Origin: Hordeum vulgare subsp. vulgare
Taxonomy: Eukaryota; Streptophyta; Magnoliopsida; Poales; Poaceae
Assembly (NCBI RefSeq): GCF_904849725.1
Contig: NC_058523.1
Span: forward strand, 345,009,948-345,073,947
DNA length: 64,000 nucleotides
Direction of reading: 5' to 3'
The number at the start of each line of letters is the position of its first letter. Position 1 is the first letter of the stretch. This document shows, in pieces, positions 43,491 to 56,082 of this stretch. The notes under the pieces are model-generated. The model ran no database searches. It was not told where the DNA came from and was given only the letters and a program-made list of their open reading frames with translations. The position numbers and the translations under genes are program-made.

Positions 43491-45015
43491 TGATGACCCA
43501 CAAGTATAGCGGATCAATTGTAGTCCTTTCGATAAGTAAGAGTGTCGAACCCAACGAGGAGCAGAAGGATCTGACAAGTGGTTTTCAGCAAGGAAATATA
43601 TGCAAGCACTGAAATTGTCGGTAACAAGTGATTGTGTGGTGAGATGATTCGCAGCGAGCAACAAGTAACAAAAGTAGCAACGGTACAGCAAAGTGGCCCA
43701 ATCCCTTTTGTAGCAAGGGACAAGCCTGGACAAAGTCTTATAGGAGGCAAAACGCTCCCGAGGACACACGGGAATTTATGTCATGCTAGTTTCATCATGT
43801 TCATATGATTCGCGTTCTTTACTTTGATAGTTTGATATGTGGGTGGACCGGTGCTTGGGTACTGCCCTTACTTGGACAAGCATCCCACTTATGATTAACC
43901 CCTCTCGCAAGCATCCGCAACTACGAAAGAAGAATTAAGACAAAGTCTAACCATAGCATTAAACTAGTGGATCCAAATCAGCCCCTTACGAAGCAACGCA
44001 TAAACTAGGGTTTAAGCTTCTGTCACTCTAGCAACCCATCATCTACTTACTACTTCCCAATGCCTTCCTCTAGGCCCAAATAATGGTGAAGTGTTATGTA
44101 GTCGACGTTCACGTAACACCACTAGAGGAAAAACAACATACAACATATCAAAATATCAAACGAATACCAAATTCACATGACTATTATTAGCATGACTTAT
44201 CCCATGTCCTCAGGAACAAAAGTAACTACTCACAAAGCATAATCATATTCATGATCAGAGGGGTAATGAGTAGCATCAAGGATCAGAACATAAACTCTTC
44301 CACCAAGTAATCCAACTAGCATCAACTACAAAGAGTAATCAACACTACTAGCAACCTTACAAGTACCAATCGAAGTCGCGAGACGAAGATTGGTTACAAG
44401 AGATGAACTAGGGTTTGGAGATGAGATGGTGCTGATGAAGATGTTGATGGTGAAGAGTCCCCTCTGATGAGAGGAGTGTTGATGATGACGATGGCGACGA
44501 TTTCCCCCTCCGGGAGGGAAGTTTCCCCGGCAGGATCGTCCTGCCGGAGCTCTAGATTGGTTCTGCTCAAGTTCCGCCTCGTGGCAGCGGCGAAACCATG
44601 AAAAAGCTCCTCCTTGATTTTTTTCCTGGACGAAACCCTCCATATAGCAAAAGAGGGGAGCAAGTGGGCCAGTGGGCTGCCCACAAGCCCCCATGGCGCG
44701 GCCTAGGGGGGTGGCCGCGTCATGTAGGCTTGTGGGCACCCCCTGGTGCCCCTCTGGCACTTCTTCGGCCCAGTATTTTTGATAACTCGAGGGAAAATTC
44801 CTCGTTGATTTTTACGGTGTTTGGAGTTGCGCAGAATAGGTATCTCAACTTTGCTCCACTTTCAGGACAGAATCCCAGTTGCCGGCATTCTCCCTCTTCA
44901 TGTAAACCTTGCAAAATAAGAGAGAAAAGGCATAAGAATTGTACCATGAAGTGAAATAACAGCCAAAGAAGCGATAAATATCAACATGAAAACATGATGC
45001 AAAATGGACGTATCA
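43491..45015 (-). repeat. 3' LTR of element J
   Basis: TGATGACCC...ATGGACGTATCA in plus-strand reading. GC-rich inverted repeat at about 44682-44742 and TATA-like box (minus strand TATATG) at 44641-44646. Confidence 0.92.
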
Positions 45016-46552
45016 ACTCCCCCAAGCTTAGACCTCGCTTGTCCTCAAGCGAAAGCCGAGCTCGGTAAATATGTCCACATGTTTAGGGAGAGAGGTGTCG
45101 ACAAAACAAGATACGAACATGCATGCATCATGATCAAGCTCAGAACAGCAATACCAACATATAATCTCTCATGCTAAAGTGATAATTCCTTCACAAAGTA
45201 AAGCATGGATCAAGAACCTCACCAAGAAGTAAAAAATCGATAGCCTTTAGTCATTTAAGCAATTGCAATTTATCACAACATCAAAAAGAGTCAAATAAGA
45301 GCTTGTAAAGCAAATCCACATACTCAATCATTCTTTCGTTCTCTACAATTGCTATAACTCACGTGGTACTCATGAGATCAAAGTTTCGGCTGGACACAGA
45401 GAAAGATAGGGGCTTATAGTTTTGCCTCCTAATTACTTACCTCAAGGGTAATGTCAACAATAATAATTCATGAATGCCTACCTCCAAGTTGGCATATGAA
45501 TATAGATCTTTCCCTAGCATATGACGTTAGCCAAGCTAAAGGCGAGATAAGGAATTGGTGAAGATCACCATGACTCTTTCAAGGGCAAAAAGTAAAGGTA
45601 CAAGATAGGCCCTTCGCAGAGGGAAGCAGAGGTTGTCATGCGGTTTTGAGGTTTGGATGTGTGTCCTCTTAGTGTGGAGGAATGTCACTTTATATTTCCC
45701 CCTGTGATAAAGAACTTTATTATGCAGTCTGTCGCTTTTATGTCTTCCTCATCACAGGTTCGTATAAAGCTTATTTTCCACACACTAATAGATCATACAT
45801 ATTAGAGAGAAATTTTTATTGCTTGCACCGATGACAACTTACTTGAGGGATCTTATTCAATCCATAGGTAGGTATAGTGGACACTCATGGCAAAACTGGT
45901 TTGATGGTTCATGGATGCACAAGTAGTATCTCTATTTAGTGCGGGAGGTTTTGGCTAATATGAGGTGGAAGCAATCGTCACATGCTAAGGGATCTCTAAT
46001 CATATAACATTGTTCGGAGACAAGCAAACACAATTCATTACGTTGTCTTCCTTGTCCAACATCTACTTTTAGGCATGTAATAGCTTAGTGAGTGTTCACA
46101 ATCATAGATGGTGTCAGAGATGATATATTTATATGTGAACCTCTCCTTCCTTATCACTTCCTAGTAATTGCAACAATGACCAAGGTATACGTTTGCCTAC
46201 CCTCAACAAGTTTCTATCCTCATTCTTTTTATATGTGAAGCCATCACTTCCCATAAGATCATTACATGATCTTTCATGCTTTTGTTCTATTCTCACTCTT
46301 TTAATCATGGCAAGAGGCAAAGCCCTTCAACTAAGACACTCTTTATTATATGGATCACGAGCAAGAATACATCGGGGGTGACACAAAGCAAAACTCAAGA
46401 CTAAAACACTAAGACTTTTAAACTACTAGAGAAAAATAAAACTGAAAAGGAAAACTAAAACAAGGGTAAAGGCAAAAGATGTGATGGTGATACGATACCA
46501 GGGCAACTCCCCCAATCTTGGCACAAGCCAAGGGGATTGCCCATACCAATGC
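45016..46552 (-). other. 3' UTR of element J with polypurine tract, hairpin and conserved blocks
   Basis: Polypurine tract at 45016-45030 against the LTR; hairpin TCGCTTG-AGGA-CAAGCGA (minus strand) at 45035-45052. The 3' UTR blocks lie at 45605-45625 and 45862-45880. A mutated internal tract (AACTCCCCCAATCTTG in plus reading) is at 46505-46520, next to the extra ORF. No coding seen. Confidence 0.75.
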
Positions 46553-46966
46553 TCAGTTGTCTTCCTTTGGTGGTGGTGGAGGAGTTGTTGAAGAGGTCTT
46601 GAGCTTGTTTAATTTCCACTTGAGCATAAAATTATGCTCCCTCGGATCATCATTTTCGTCTTCAAGCTTCAACACCCTTTGGCATAATTCCTACTTACTC
46701 TCCTGCAAGAAACGAGAAGGGATAAACAAGGTCTTAGGCTTCTTCCTTAAGTCAGAGAGGTTCGACTTCTTGAACTCCACGTGCGTGCGTCCAGGTTGAG
46801 GTAGACGAGCCTCCTCTTCATCGGAACTCATTTGTTCCTTCCCCTTGGGATCATAATCTTCTTCCTCATCAAAGGTCCAGCTATAAGGATCAAAGTCCCC
46901 ATAGACCTTGGGGTTAGCAAGGTAATCAGCCACATAGATCTCCCCCTCTGAATCCTGAGAAGACAT
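46553..46966 (-). pseudogene. Extra ORF downstream of integrase, element J (137 codons, one stop)
   Basis: ATG at 46966 (MSSQDSEGEIYVADYLANP) to TGA at 46553-46555, with a single TAG after residue 91 that otherwise leaves the frame intact. Parts: an acidic N-terminal region (DEEEDYDPKGKEQ), a KTLFIPSRFLQE segment, a predicted coiled coil (CQRVLKLEDENDD), and a proline-rich tail (PPPPPKEDN). No signal peptide, membrane segment or known domain. Sister copies are at 59136-59551 and, diverged, at 4939-5262 and 24366-24890. Function unknown. Possible roles in RNA or particle handling would be speculation. Confidence 0.65.
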
Positions 46967-47059
46967 CTTGACCTAGATGTGTTGCAGAAAACAGGCTCGA
47001 AACGAAAAACAGAAGAAATCTGCGTGATGCAGGGGTCAGACCAAACGAAAGTATATATA

Positions 47060-47240
47060 ATGATTTTTTCCAGACCACAAGGAGTACCCTGCATGAAAAC
47101 GGAGTCCGGGAGGCGCACGAGGTGGCCACAAGCCCTCACGGCGCGGCCAGGGGGTGGGCCCGCGCCGTGCAGGCTTGTCGCCTCCTCGCGCACTTTCCGA
47201 ACTACTTCCAATTTTTGTATTTTTTCAAATATTCCAAAAC
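47060..47240 (-). promoter_or_regulatory. LTR-promoter-like leader upstream of extra ORF, element J
   Basis: In plus reading GGCCACAAGCCC, GGCGCGGCC, CCGCGCC and GGCTTGTCGCC occur at about 47123-47181, with TATATATAATGATTTTTTCC at about 47051-47070 on the promoter-proximal side. The order matches the LTR of J at 44625-44745. Confidence 0.55.
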
Positions 47241-47252
47241 ATAGAAAATTTC

Positions 47253-48377
47253 CTACTTGAAAAGTTTTGGACTCTGTTTTCTTACCGAATCACATACCTC
47301 TTCGTTTTCGGAGTCTGAAACAGGCTGATAAATATCCCTCAGGTATTCTTCCAGAGTTATGCTATTGATGATATTGCTTTCAACATTTATGGGAGTACCT
47401 AAGATATAATGCTTGATTCTCTGCCCATTTACCACTCTCAGACAGTTACCTTCCGTGTTGTTGATCTTGATAGCACCGGAACGATATATTTCCTCAACAA
47501 CATAGGGACCTTCCCATTTAGAGAGAAGCTTGCCTGCAAAGAATCTTAAACGAGAGTTATATAGCAAGACATAAGCACCTACATTGAACTCACGCTTTTG
47601 TATCCTCTTATCATGCCACCTCTTAACCTTCTCTTTGAACAGCTTGGCATTATCATATGCCTGAGTTCTCCACTCATGAGGCGAGCTAATATCAAATAAC
47701 CTCTTCTCACCGGCAAGTTTGAAATCAAAGTTGAGCTCTTTGATTGCTCAATAAGCTTTATGCTCTAGCTCAAGAGGTAAATGACATGCTTTCCCATACA
47801 CCATTTTGTACGGAGACATGCCCATGGGATTCTTATAGGCAGTTCTATAAGCCCACGGTGCATCATCGAGCTTCTTAGACCAATTCTTTCTAGACCTGTT
47901 GACAGTCTTTTGCAGAATCAGTTTAATCTCTCTATTGCTTAGCTCTACTTGACCACTCGACTGAGGGTGATAGGGAGACGCAATTCTATGGTTGACATCG
48001 TACTTAGCAAGCGTTTTACGGAAAGCACCATGAATGAAGTGTGAACCACCGTCGGTCATTAGATATCTAGGGACTCCAAATCTAGGGAAGATAACTTCTT
48101 TAAGCATCCTGATAGAGGTGTTGTGATCAGCACTACTAGTGGGGATAGCTTCTACCCACTTAGTGACATAATCAACAGCAACTAGGATATGAGTATACCC
48201 GTTGGATTTTGGAAAAGGTCCCATATAATCACAGCACCAAACATCAGATGGTTCAATAACAAGTGAATAGTTCATAGGCATTTCCTCACGTATACCGATA
48301 TTACCTACTCTTTGACATTCGTCACAAGACAAGACAAAATTACGGGCATCCTTGAAGAGAGTGGGCCAATAGAAACC
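47253..48377 (-). pseudogene. pol: Integrase, element J
   Basis: Zinc-binding module with the CxxC in SCDECQ; core Asp in WCCDYMGPF, Asp in MTDGGSHF, Glu in [10 protein letters not shown]-terminal KWEGPYVVEEIY. The core ORF 47748-48332 ends at a TGA that replaces Trp in AYWAIK. The frame then resumes and runs to TGA/TAA at about 47253. An in-frame TGA within the zinc module (near 48379) is at the same codon as in A. All three catalytic residues are present. Confidence 0.9.
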
Positions 48378-49914
48378 TCATTGCAATACCTTGTGTGCAG
48401 TTCTATCTCCCGCATGGTGTCCTCCGTAGTCCTTGGAGTGATACTTCTGTAGGATATGTCCCTGTTCATTTTCAGGTACACAACGTCTAATAACACCAAC
48501 CGCTCCTTCCTTATAAAGGTGAGGATCATCCCAAAAGTATTGCCTCAAGTCAAAGAAGAATTTCTTCTTTTGCTGGTATGTGAAATTAGGTGGCATATAT
48601 TTGGCAACGATATAGTTTGCATAATCAGCATACCACGGTGCATTATGTGAAGCATTGATGACATTCAATTGCTCATCGGGAAAGCTATCATCAATACGTT
48701 GTGGGTCATCAAGAACGTTCTCGAACCTAGACAAGTTATCTGCTACACGGTTATCAGCACCCTTCCTGTCGACAACGTGCAAATCAAGTTCTTGTAGCAA
48801 GAGAACCCATCTGATAAGTCTAGGTTTAGCGTATTTCTTCTCCATGAGGTATTTAATAGCAGTGTGATCAGTGTGAATAGTGACTTTGGAATCAACTATG
48901 TAAGACCTGAACTTTTCACATGCAAACACGACTGCTAAAAATTACTTTTCCGTGGTGGCATAGTTTCTCTGGGCACTGTCTAGAGTTTTACTAGCGTAGT
49001 GAATAACATTCAACTTCTTGTCAACTCTTTGCCCTAGAACAGCACCAACAGCATAATCACTAGCATCACACATGATCTCAAAAGGCAAGTTCCAATCTGG
49101 TGGTTGAACAATAGGTGCAGTTTTCAAAGCCCTCTTAGAGTATTTCGAAGGCTTCCTCACAATCATCATCAAAGACAAAAGGAATATCCTTTTGCAAGAG
49201 ATTGGTAAGAGGCCTAGAAATCTTAGAGAAGTCTTTGATGAACCTTCTATAGAAACCAGCATGCCCAAGGAAACTTCTTATCCCATTGATATCTCTCGGG
49301 TATGGCATTTTCTCGATTGCATCAACCTTAGACTTATCGACTTCAATACCTCTTTCGGAAATTTTATGTCCTAAGACGATGCCTTCATTAACCATAAAGT
49401 GGCATTTCTCCCAATTCAAGACAAGATTGGTTTATTTACATCTCTCCAAGACTCGATCAAGGTTGCTGAGGCAATCGTCAAAGGAAGACCCGTAAACGGA
49501 GAAGTCATCCATTAAAACCTCAACAATATTTTCACAAAAGTCAGAGAATATAGCCATCATACATCTTTGAAAAGTGGTAGGTGCATTACATAAGCCAAAA
49601 GGCATACGTCTATAAGCAAAGGTACCGAAAGGGCAGGTGAAAGTGGTTTTCTCCTGATCAGATTGTGCAACTGGTATTTGGGAGAAACCAGAATAACCAT
49701 CTAGAAAGCAGAAGTGTGTGTGTTTGGACAGCCTTTCTAGCATTTGGTCGATAAAAGGCAAAGGGTAATGATCTTTCCTAGTGGCTTTATTCAATTTCCT
49801 AAAATCGATCACCATCCTATAGCCAGTGATAATCCTGTGTGGGATCAATTCATCCTTATCATTAGGGACAACGGTAATGTCTCCCTTCTTAGGGACGCAA
49901 TGCATCGGACTCAC
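48378..49914 (-). pseudogene. pol: RT-RNase H, element J
   Basis: RT: MHCVPKKGD, YRMVIDFRKLNKATRKDH, YRRMPFGLCNAPTTFQRC and an intact catalytic motif VLMDDFSVYG. RNase H: MCDASDYAVGAVLG, EKEFLAV-like text and [10 protein letters not shown] with the usual Thr. Lesions: frameshift at about 49912, TAA near 49430, frameshift near 49140, TAA near 48940. Apart from these the domain is the best preserved RT in the window. Confidence 0.9.
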
Positions 49915-52029
49915 CCAATCACTATGAGCAACAGGATAGATAATACCCGCTTCAGGAGCTTTAGTATTTCTTTTCTCACTACCTCTTTCATCTTAGGATG
50001 CAATCTCCTTTGATGATCAGCAACTGGTTTGAAATCAGGATCGGTTTTAATCTTGTGCTGGCATAGGGTAGGACTAATGCCCTTAAGATCATCAAGAGTA
50101 TATCCAATGGCAACACGGTGCTTCCTCAGAGTTTTTAGTAACTTCTTTTCTTCATGCCCTGAGAGGCTAGCACTAATAATGACAGGATATATCTCATTTT
50201 CATCAAGATAGGCATACTTAAGAGTATCAAGCAATTGTTTAAGCTCGAACACAGGATCACCCTTAGGTGGGGGTGGATCCCCAAGCAGTTCAACACGCAA
50301 GTTATTCTTAAGGATGGGATATTGTTCTAAGACAACTCTATCTATCTCATCCCTTTCATCCATATGCATATCATTTTCATGCTCAAGCAAGTATTGCTCT
50401 AAGGGATCAGTAGGGGGCACGGCAATAGAGGCTAAGGCAATAGTTTCATCCCTACTAGGCAACTCCTTTTCATGAGGTTGTCTACTAAACTTAGAGAAAT
50501 TGAACTCATGTGACACACCTTCAAAGCCAATAGTGACAGTTTGCTTCTCACAATCAATATGAGCATTGACAGTATTGAGGAAGGGTCTGCCAAATATGAT
50601 GGGACAAAAGCTATCTTGTGCGGTAGAAAGAACGAGGAAATCAGCAGGATACTTCGTTTTACCACACAAGACTTCAACATCCCTAACAATTCCCACATGG
50701 GAGATAGTATCTCTACTGGCAAGCTGAATAGTGACATCTATAGGTTTTATCTCAATAGGTGCAATCTCATCTTTGATTTCATCATATAAGGATTGAGGTA
50801 TTGCACTAACACTAGCACCCACATCACATAAACCATTGTAACAATGATCTCCTATCTTAACAGAAACCACAGGCATGCCAACAACAGGCCTATGTTTGTC
50901 TCTAACGTGAGGTTTAGCAATTCTAGCAGCATCTTCACAGAAGTGAATATTATGTCCCTCAACTTCTTCAGACAGAAGATCTTTCATAATAGCAATGCTA
51001 GGTTCAACTCTAATTTGCTCAGGGGTGTAGGTGTTCAAATATAGCCTCTACGTATCACAGTTGAAGCTTTAGAATGATCCTTTATCCTAACAGGGAAAGG
51101 TGGTTTCTCAATGTAAGCACTGGGAACAACAGGATCATTATAGGCAATGACTTTCTCTTCAACTAGAGTGGGTTTAACTACATTGACTTCTAAAGGAGGA
51201 TGATATTTAAACCACTCCTCTTTGGGGAGATCAATATGAGCAGCAAAAGATTCACACAATGAAGCTACTATCTCAGAGTCAAGTCCATACTTAGCGCTAA
51301 AATCACTAAAGGTATTTGTCTCAACAAAGGATTTAACGCAATCAAACGTGAACTTCATACCTGAATCCTTACCTTCTTCAAGCTCCCAATCTTCAGAGTT
51401 CCGTTTAATTCTCTCCAATAAATTCCATTTGAAGTCAATATCTCTCTTCATAAAAGAACCGGTACAAGAAGTGTCAAGCATGGTGCGATCATCATGAGAA
51501 AGCCGAGCATAGAAGTTCTGAATGATAATTTCTCTCGAGAGCTCATGATTGGGGCATGAATATAACATTGATTTAAGCCTCCCCCAATCTTGAGCGATGC
51601 TTTCTGTGTCACAAGGCCAAAAATTGTAAATATGATTTCGATCACGACGTACTAAATGCATAGGATAAAACTTTGATGAAATTCCAATTTCAACCGATTG
51701 TAGTCCCATGATCCAATATCATCACATAGCCTATTCCATGTCAACGCCTTATCCTTCAAAGATAAAGGAAAGACCTTCTTCTTGACCTCATCCTCGGACA
51801 CACCTGCAAGCTTAAATAAACCACAAACTTCATCTACATAGATTAGATGCAAGTCTGGATGTGATGTTCCATCTCGTGTAAAAGGATTAGCCAGCAGTTT
51901 CTCAAGCATACCCGAAGGAAATTCAAAGCAAATATTTTCAGTAGGTGCAGAAGTTTGAGGAGAAACTCTTTGTGCTTCCGTTCAAGGTGAAGATACCCCG
52001 AACAGTCCCCTCAAAGGATTAGTATCCAT
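49911..52029 (-). pseudogene. gag: Gag-protease, element J
   Basis: ATG at 52029 starts MDTNPLRGLFGVSSP, about 80 bp after the primer site, then meets a TGA where E has an Arg codon (CGA to TGA type change). Gag continues to a one-base deletion near 51680 and resumes with WGRLKSMLYSCPNHEL. It meets a TGA near 51035 and continues open for 375 codons (49911-51038) with protease motif CDVGASVSAIPQSLY and IIFGRPFLNT. A one-base loss near 49950 shifts the frame at the start of RT. Few lesions over 2.1 kb fit a moderately old insertion. Confidence 0.9.
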
Positions 52030-52107
52030 ACTGACAAGTGACAATAAATTTTAGCACACTATATGAATGTTTCCTTACGAAGTTCCACTTACCAAAGGCG
52101 CTTCACA

Positions 52108-52124
52108 CCCCGGAAATGGCGCCA
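52108..52124 (-). promoter_or_regulatory. Primer binding site, element J
   Basis: Minus-strand TGGCGCCATTTCCGGGG, 11 bp inside the 5' LTR. Two differences from the tRNA-Asp-complementary form seen in B and I. Confidence 0.82.
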
Positions 52125-52135
52125 GAAAAGAGTCT

Positions 52136-53660
52136 TGATGACCCACAAGTATAGGGGATCAATCGTAGTCCTTACGATAAGTAAGAGTGTCGAACCCAAC
52201 GAGGAGCAGAAGGATCTGACAAGTGGTTTTCAGCAAGAATATATGTGCAAGCACTGAAATTGTCGGTAACAAGTGATTGTGTGGTGAGATGATTCGTAGC
52301 GAGCAACAAGTAACAAAAGTAGCAACGGTGCAGCAAAGTGGCCCAATCTCTTTTGTAGCAAGGGACAAGCCTGGACAAAGTCTTATAGAAGGAAAAACGC
52401 TCCCGAGGACACACGGGAATTTCGGTCATGCTAGTTTCATCATGTTCATGTGATTCACGTTCGTTACTTTGATAGTTTGATATTTGGATGGACCGGTGCT
52501 TGGGTACTGCCCTTACTTGGACAAGCATCCCACTTATGATTAACCCCTCTCGCAAGCATCGGGAACTACGAAAGAAGAATTAAGACAAAGTCTAACCATA
52601 GCATTACACTAGTGGATCCAAATCAACCTCTTACGAAGCAACGCATAAACTAGCGTTTAAGCTTCTGTCACTCTAGCAACCCATCATCTACTTACTACTT
52701 CCCAATGCCTTCCTCTAGGTCCAAATAATGGTGAAGTGTTAGGTAGTCGACGTTCACATAACACCACTAGAGGAAAAACAACATACAACACATCAAAATA
52801 CCAAACGAATACCAAATTCACATGACTATTATTAGCATGACTTATCCCATGTCCTCAGGAACAAAAGTAACTACTAACAAGGCATAATCATATTCATGAT
52901 CAGAGGGGTAATGAGTAGCATCAAGGATCTGAACATAAACTCTTCCACCAAGTAATCCAACTAGCATCAACTACGAAGAGTAATCAACACTACTAGCAAC
53001 CTTACAAGTACCAATCGGAGTCGCGAGACAAAGATTGGTTACAAGAGATGAACTAGGGTTTGGAGATGAGATGGTGCTGATGAAGATGTTGATGGTGACG
53101 AGTCCCCTCTGATGAGAGGAGTGTTGGTGATGACGATGGCGACGATTTCCCCCTCCGGGAGGGAAGTTTCCCCGGCAAGATCGTCCTGTCGGACCTCTAG
53201 ATTGGTTCAGCTCAAGTTCCGCCTCGTGGCGGCGGCGAAACCACGAAAAAGCTGCTCCTTGATTTTTTTCCTGGATGAAACCCTCCATATAGCAAAAGAG
53301 AGGAGCAAGTGGGACAGTGGGCTGCCCACAAGCCCCCATGGCGCGGGCTGGGGGGTGGCCGCGCCGTGCAGGCTTGTGGGCACCCCCTGGTGCCCCTCTG
53401 CCACTTCTTCGGCCCAGTATTTTTGATAAATCAGGAAAAAAATTCCTCGTTGATTTTTACGGCGTTTGGAGTTGCGCAGAATAGGTATCTCAACTTTGTT
53501 CCACTTTCAGGCCAGAATCCCAGTTGTCAGCATTCTCCCTCATCATGTAAACCTTGCAAAATAAGAGAGAAAAGGCATAAGAATTGTACCGTGAAGTGAA
53601 ATAACAGCCAAAGAAGCGATAAATATTAACATGAAAACATGATGCAAAATGGATGTATCA
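52136..53660 (-). repeat. 5' LTR of element J
   Basis: Same length and ends as 43491-45015. TATA-like box at 53286-53291 (minus strand TATATG). GC-rich inverted repeat at about 53326-53381. Confidence 0.92.
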
Positions 53661-54706
53661 TGCATCCACTTCCATAAACCCAAAGTTGTTCCATATGAGT
53701 CCACCATACCTACCTATGTGCGGTATCTACCTACCGTTCCAAGTAAATTTGCATGTGCCACTCTCTAAACCTTCAAGAAATAATCTGTTTTGCATGCCCG
53801 AACCGCTCATGAGGTGACAGGGGGCTATCAGTATCTTCCGTGCTAGGCATGTTATCCTCGATATGTGTTTATTCACTATCATTCACGAGAAAGGGGTCGG
53901 TAATTGGAATTCCCAGTTCCATGCTCAAATCGAAAATATAATTGCAAACAAAACTCCCCCAGGATTGATGTTGGTATGGACGGTACCCGAGGATTCGGCT
54001 AGCCGTGGAGTGTGATTGATTGGTAGTGGGGGAGTCAAAACTTTACTTATCTGTTTGGGAACCGCCTATAGCATGTGTAGCGTGGAAGATGTTAAGAACT
54101 CTTAGTCATTGCATTGACAATGAAATCATGCGACCCAAAATTATTATCTCTGTTTTCAAAGCTTGAGCTCTGGCACCTCTGCAAATCAATGCTTCCCTCT
54201 GCAAAGGGCCTATCTATTTATGTTCCTGTTGAGTCATCCTCCTCTTATAAAAGCACCAATTAGAGAGCACCTCTGTCATTTTTATGCTTTGCTTTTAACT
54301 GTGTTGAGTATGACTGTGACTGGATCTTCTTTAGCATGAATTACGATATTTAGTCAGCCCTTGGTCTTTGAAGGTGTTGTGCATTTATGTTTTGCGGTCT
54401 CAGAAAAAAGCTAGCGAGATACCATCTATTCGTACTGCTTAATGTTGTTTTGATTGAAGTGTTGACGTTCGAGACTTATTATTATTTGCTCGCTAGTTGA
54501 TTATGCCATTGATATGAGTTTGCCGTGAGACCTAGATGTCATTTGCTTATGTGGATTTCTTGTGATCTTGCTGAAACTCTGGATATGAGTTAAACATGGT
54601 TGCAACAAAAAGATCAAACAGAGTTCGTCAAAGTTTTTCTTTTTGTCTCTTTCAAATTGTCAAATGAATTGCTTGAGGACAAGCAAGGCTTTAAGCTTGG
54701 GGGAGT
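53661..54706 (+). other. Second part of 3' UTR of element I
   Basis: Resumes after J with the TGCAT duplication. Contains CCACCATACCTACCTATG at 53701-53718, CCCTCTGCAAAGGGCCTAT at 54195-54213, hairpin TTGCTTG-AGGA-CAAGCAA at 54669-54686, and the polypurine tract at 54692-54706. No coding seen. Confidence 0.75.
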
Positions 54707-56082
54707 TGATACGCTCCATCGTATCTACTTTTCCGAACTCTTTTGCCCTCGTTTTGGACTCTAATTTGCATGATTTGAATGGAACTAACCTGGACTAACT
54801 TTGTTTTCAGCAGAATTGCCATGGTGTTGTTTTTGTGGAGAAATAAAAGTTCTCCGAATGACCTGAAAATTTATGGAGAATTTTTCTGGAATTAATGAAA
54901 AATACCTGCGCAAAGATCCACCAGAGGAGGTGAGCCAGTGGGCCACAAGCCGAGGAGCCCCCCCCCCCAGGCCCCACCTACCAGGCGTGTGGGGCCCACG
55001 TTGCGCCACCGCCTCCAAACTCAGCTCTACTTAGTCCGTCTCGCCTCGAAAAAACAAGGCGAAGAGTTCATCGCATTTTACGATACGGAGGCGCCGCCAC
55101 CTCCTATTCTTCATCTGGAGGGCACATCTGGAGTCCGTTTAGGGCTCCGGAGAGGGGAAATCATCGCCATCGTCATCATCAACCTTCCTTCATCGCCAAT
55201 TCCATGATGCTCTTCACCGTTCGTGAGTAATCTCATCGTAGGCTTGCTGGACGGTGATGAGTTGGATGAGATCTATCATGTAATCGAGTTAGTTTTGACG
55301 GGGATTGATCCCTAGTATCCACTATGTTCTGAGATTGATGTTGCTACTACTTTGCCATACTTAATGCTTGTCACTAGGGCTCGAGTGCCATGATTTCAGA
55401 TCTGAACCTATTATGTTGTCGCCAATATATGTGTGTTTTAGATCCTATCTTGCAAGTTGTAGTCACCTACTACGTGTTATGACCCGGCAACCCCGGAGTG
55501 ACAATAGCCGGAACCACTCCCGGAGATGACCATAGTATGAGGAGTTCATGTATTCACCAAGTGTTAATGCGTTGGTCCGGTTCTTTATTAAAAGGAGAAC
55601 CTTAATATCCCATAGTTTCCATTAGGACCCCGCTGCCACGGGAGGGATGGACAATAGATGTCATGCAAGTTCTTTTCCCTAAGCACGTATGACTACATAC
55701 GGAATACATGCCTACATTAGATTGACGAACGGGAGCTAGTTACATATCTCTATGTTATAGCTATTACATGATGAATCACATCCGGCATAATCATCCATCA
55801 CCGATCCAATGCCTACGAGTCTTTTACTACTGCTCCTTGCTATGTTACTTTGCCGATACTGCTGTCACTTTGCTGCTACTGGTTACTGTTGCTACTACTA
55901 CTATCACCCTACTTTGCTACTGATACTTTGCTGCAGACACTAAATCTTTCAGGTGTGGTTGAATTGACAACTCAGCTGCTAATACTTGAGAATATTCTTC
56001 CGCTTCCCCTTGAGTCGAATCAATAAATTTGGGTTGAATACTCTACCCTCGAAAACTATTGCGATCCCCTATACTTGTGGGT
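54707..56082 (+). repeat. 3' LTR of element I (final five bases at 61295-61299, after K)
   Basis: Starts TGATACGCTCC after the polypurine tract and ends CTTGTGGGT, where K is inserted. CATCA at 61295-61299 completes it. Total about 1381 bp against 1570 bp for the 5' LTR. Confidence 0.88.

Larger units (their letters stand above)
43491..53660 (-). mobile_element. Element J: complete Athila-like element, minus strand, TSD TGCAT
   Basis: LTRs of 1525 bp each (43491-45015, 52136-53660), perfect flanking TGCAT (43486-43490 and 53661-53665), primer site at the right and polypurine tract at the left, all coding domains present. Over the first 370 bp the two LTRs differ at roughly 15-18 positions by eye, so the insertion is not recent. 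It is the reference copy of the A/E/K family in this window. Confidence 0.95.
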
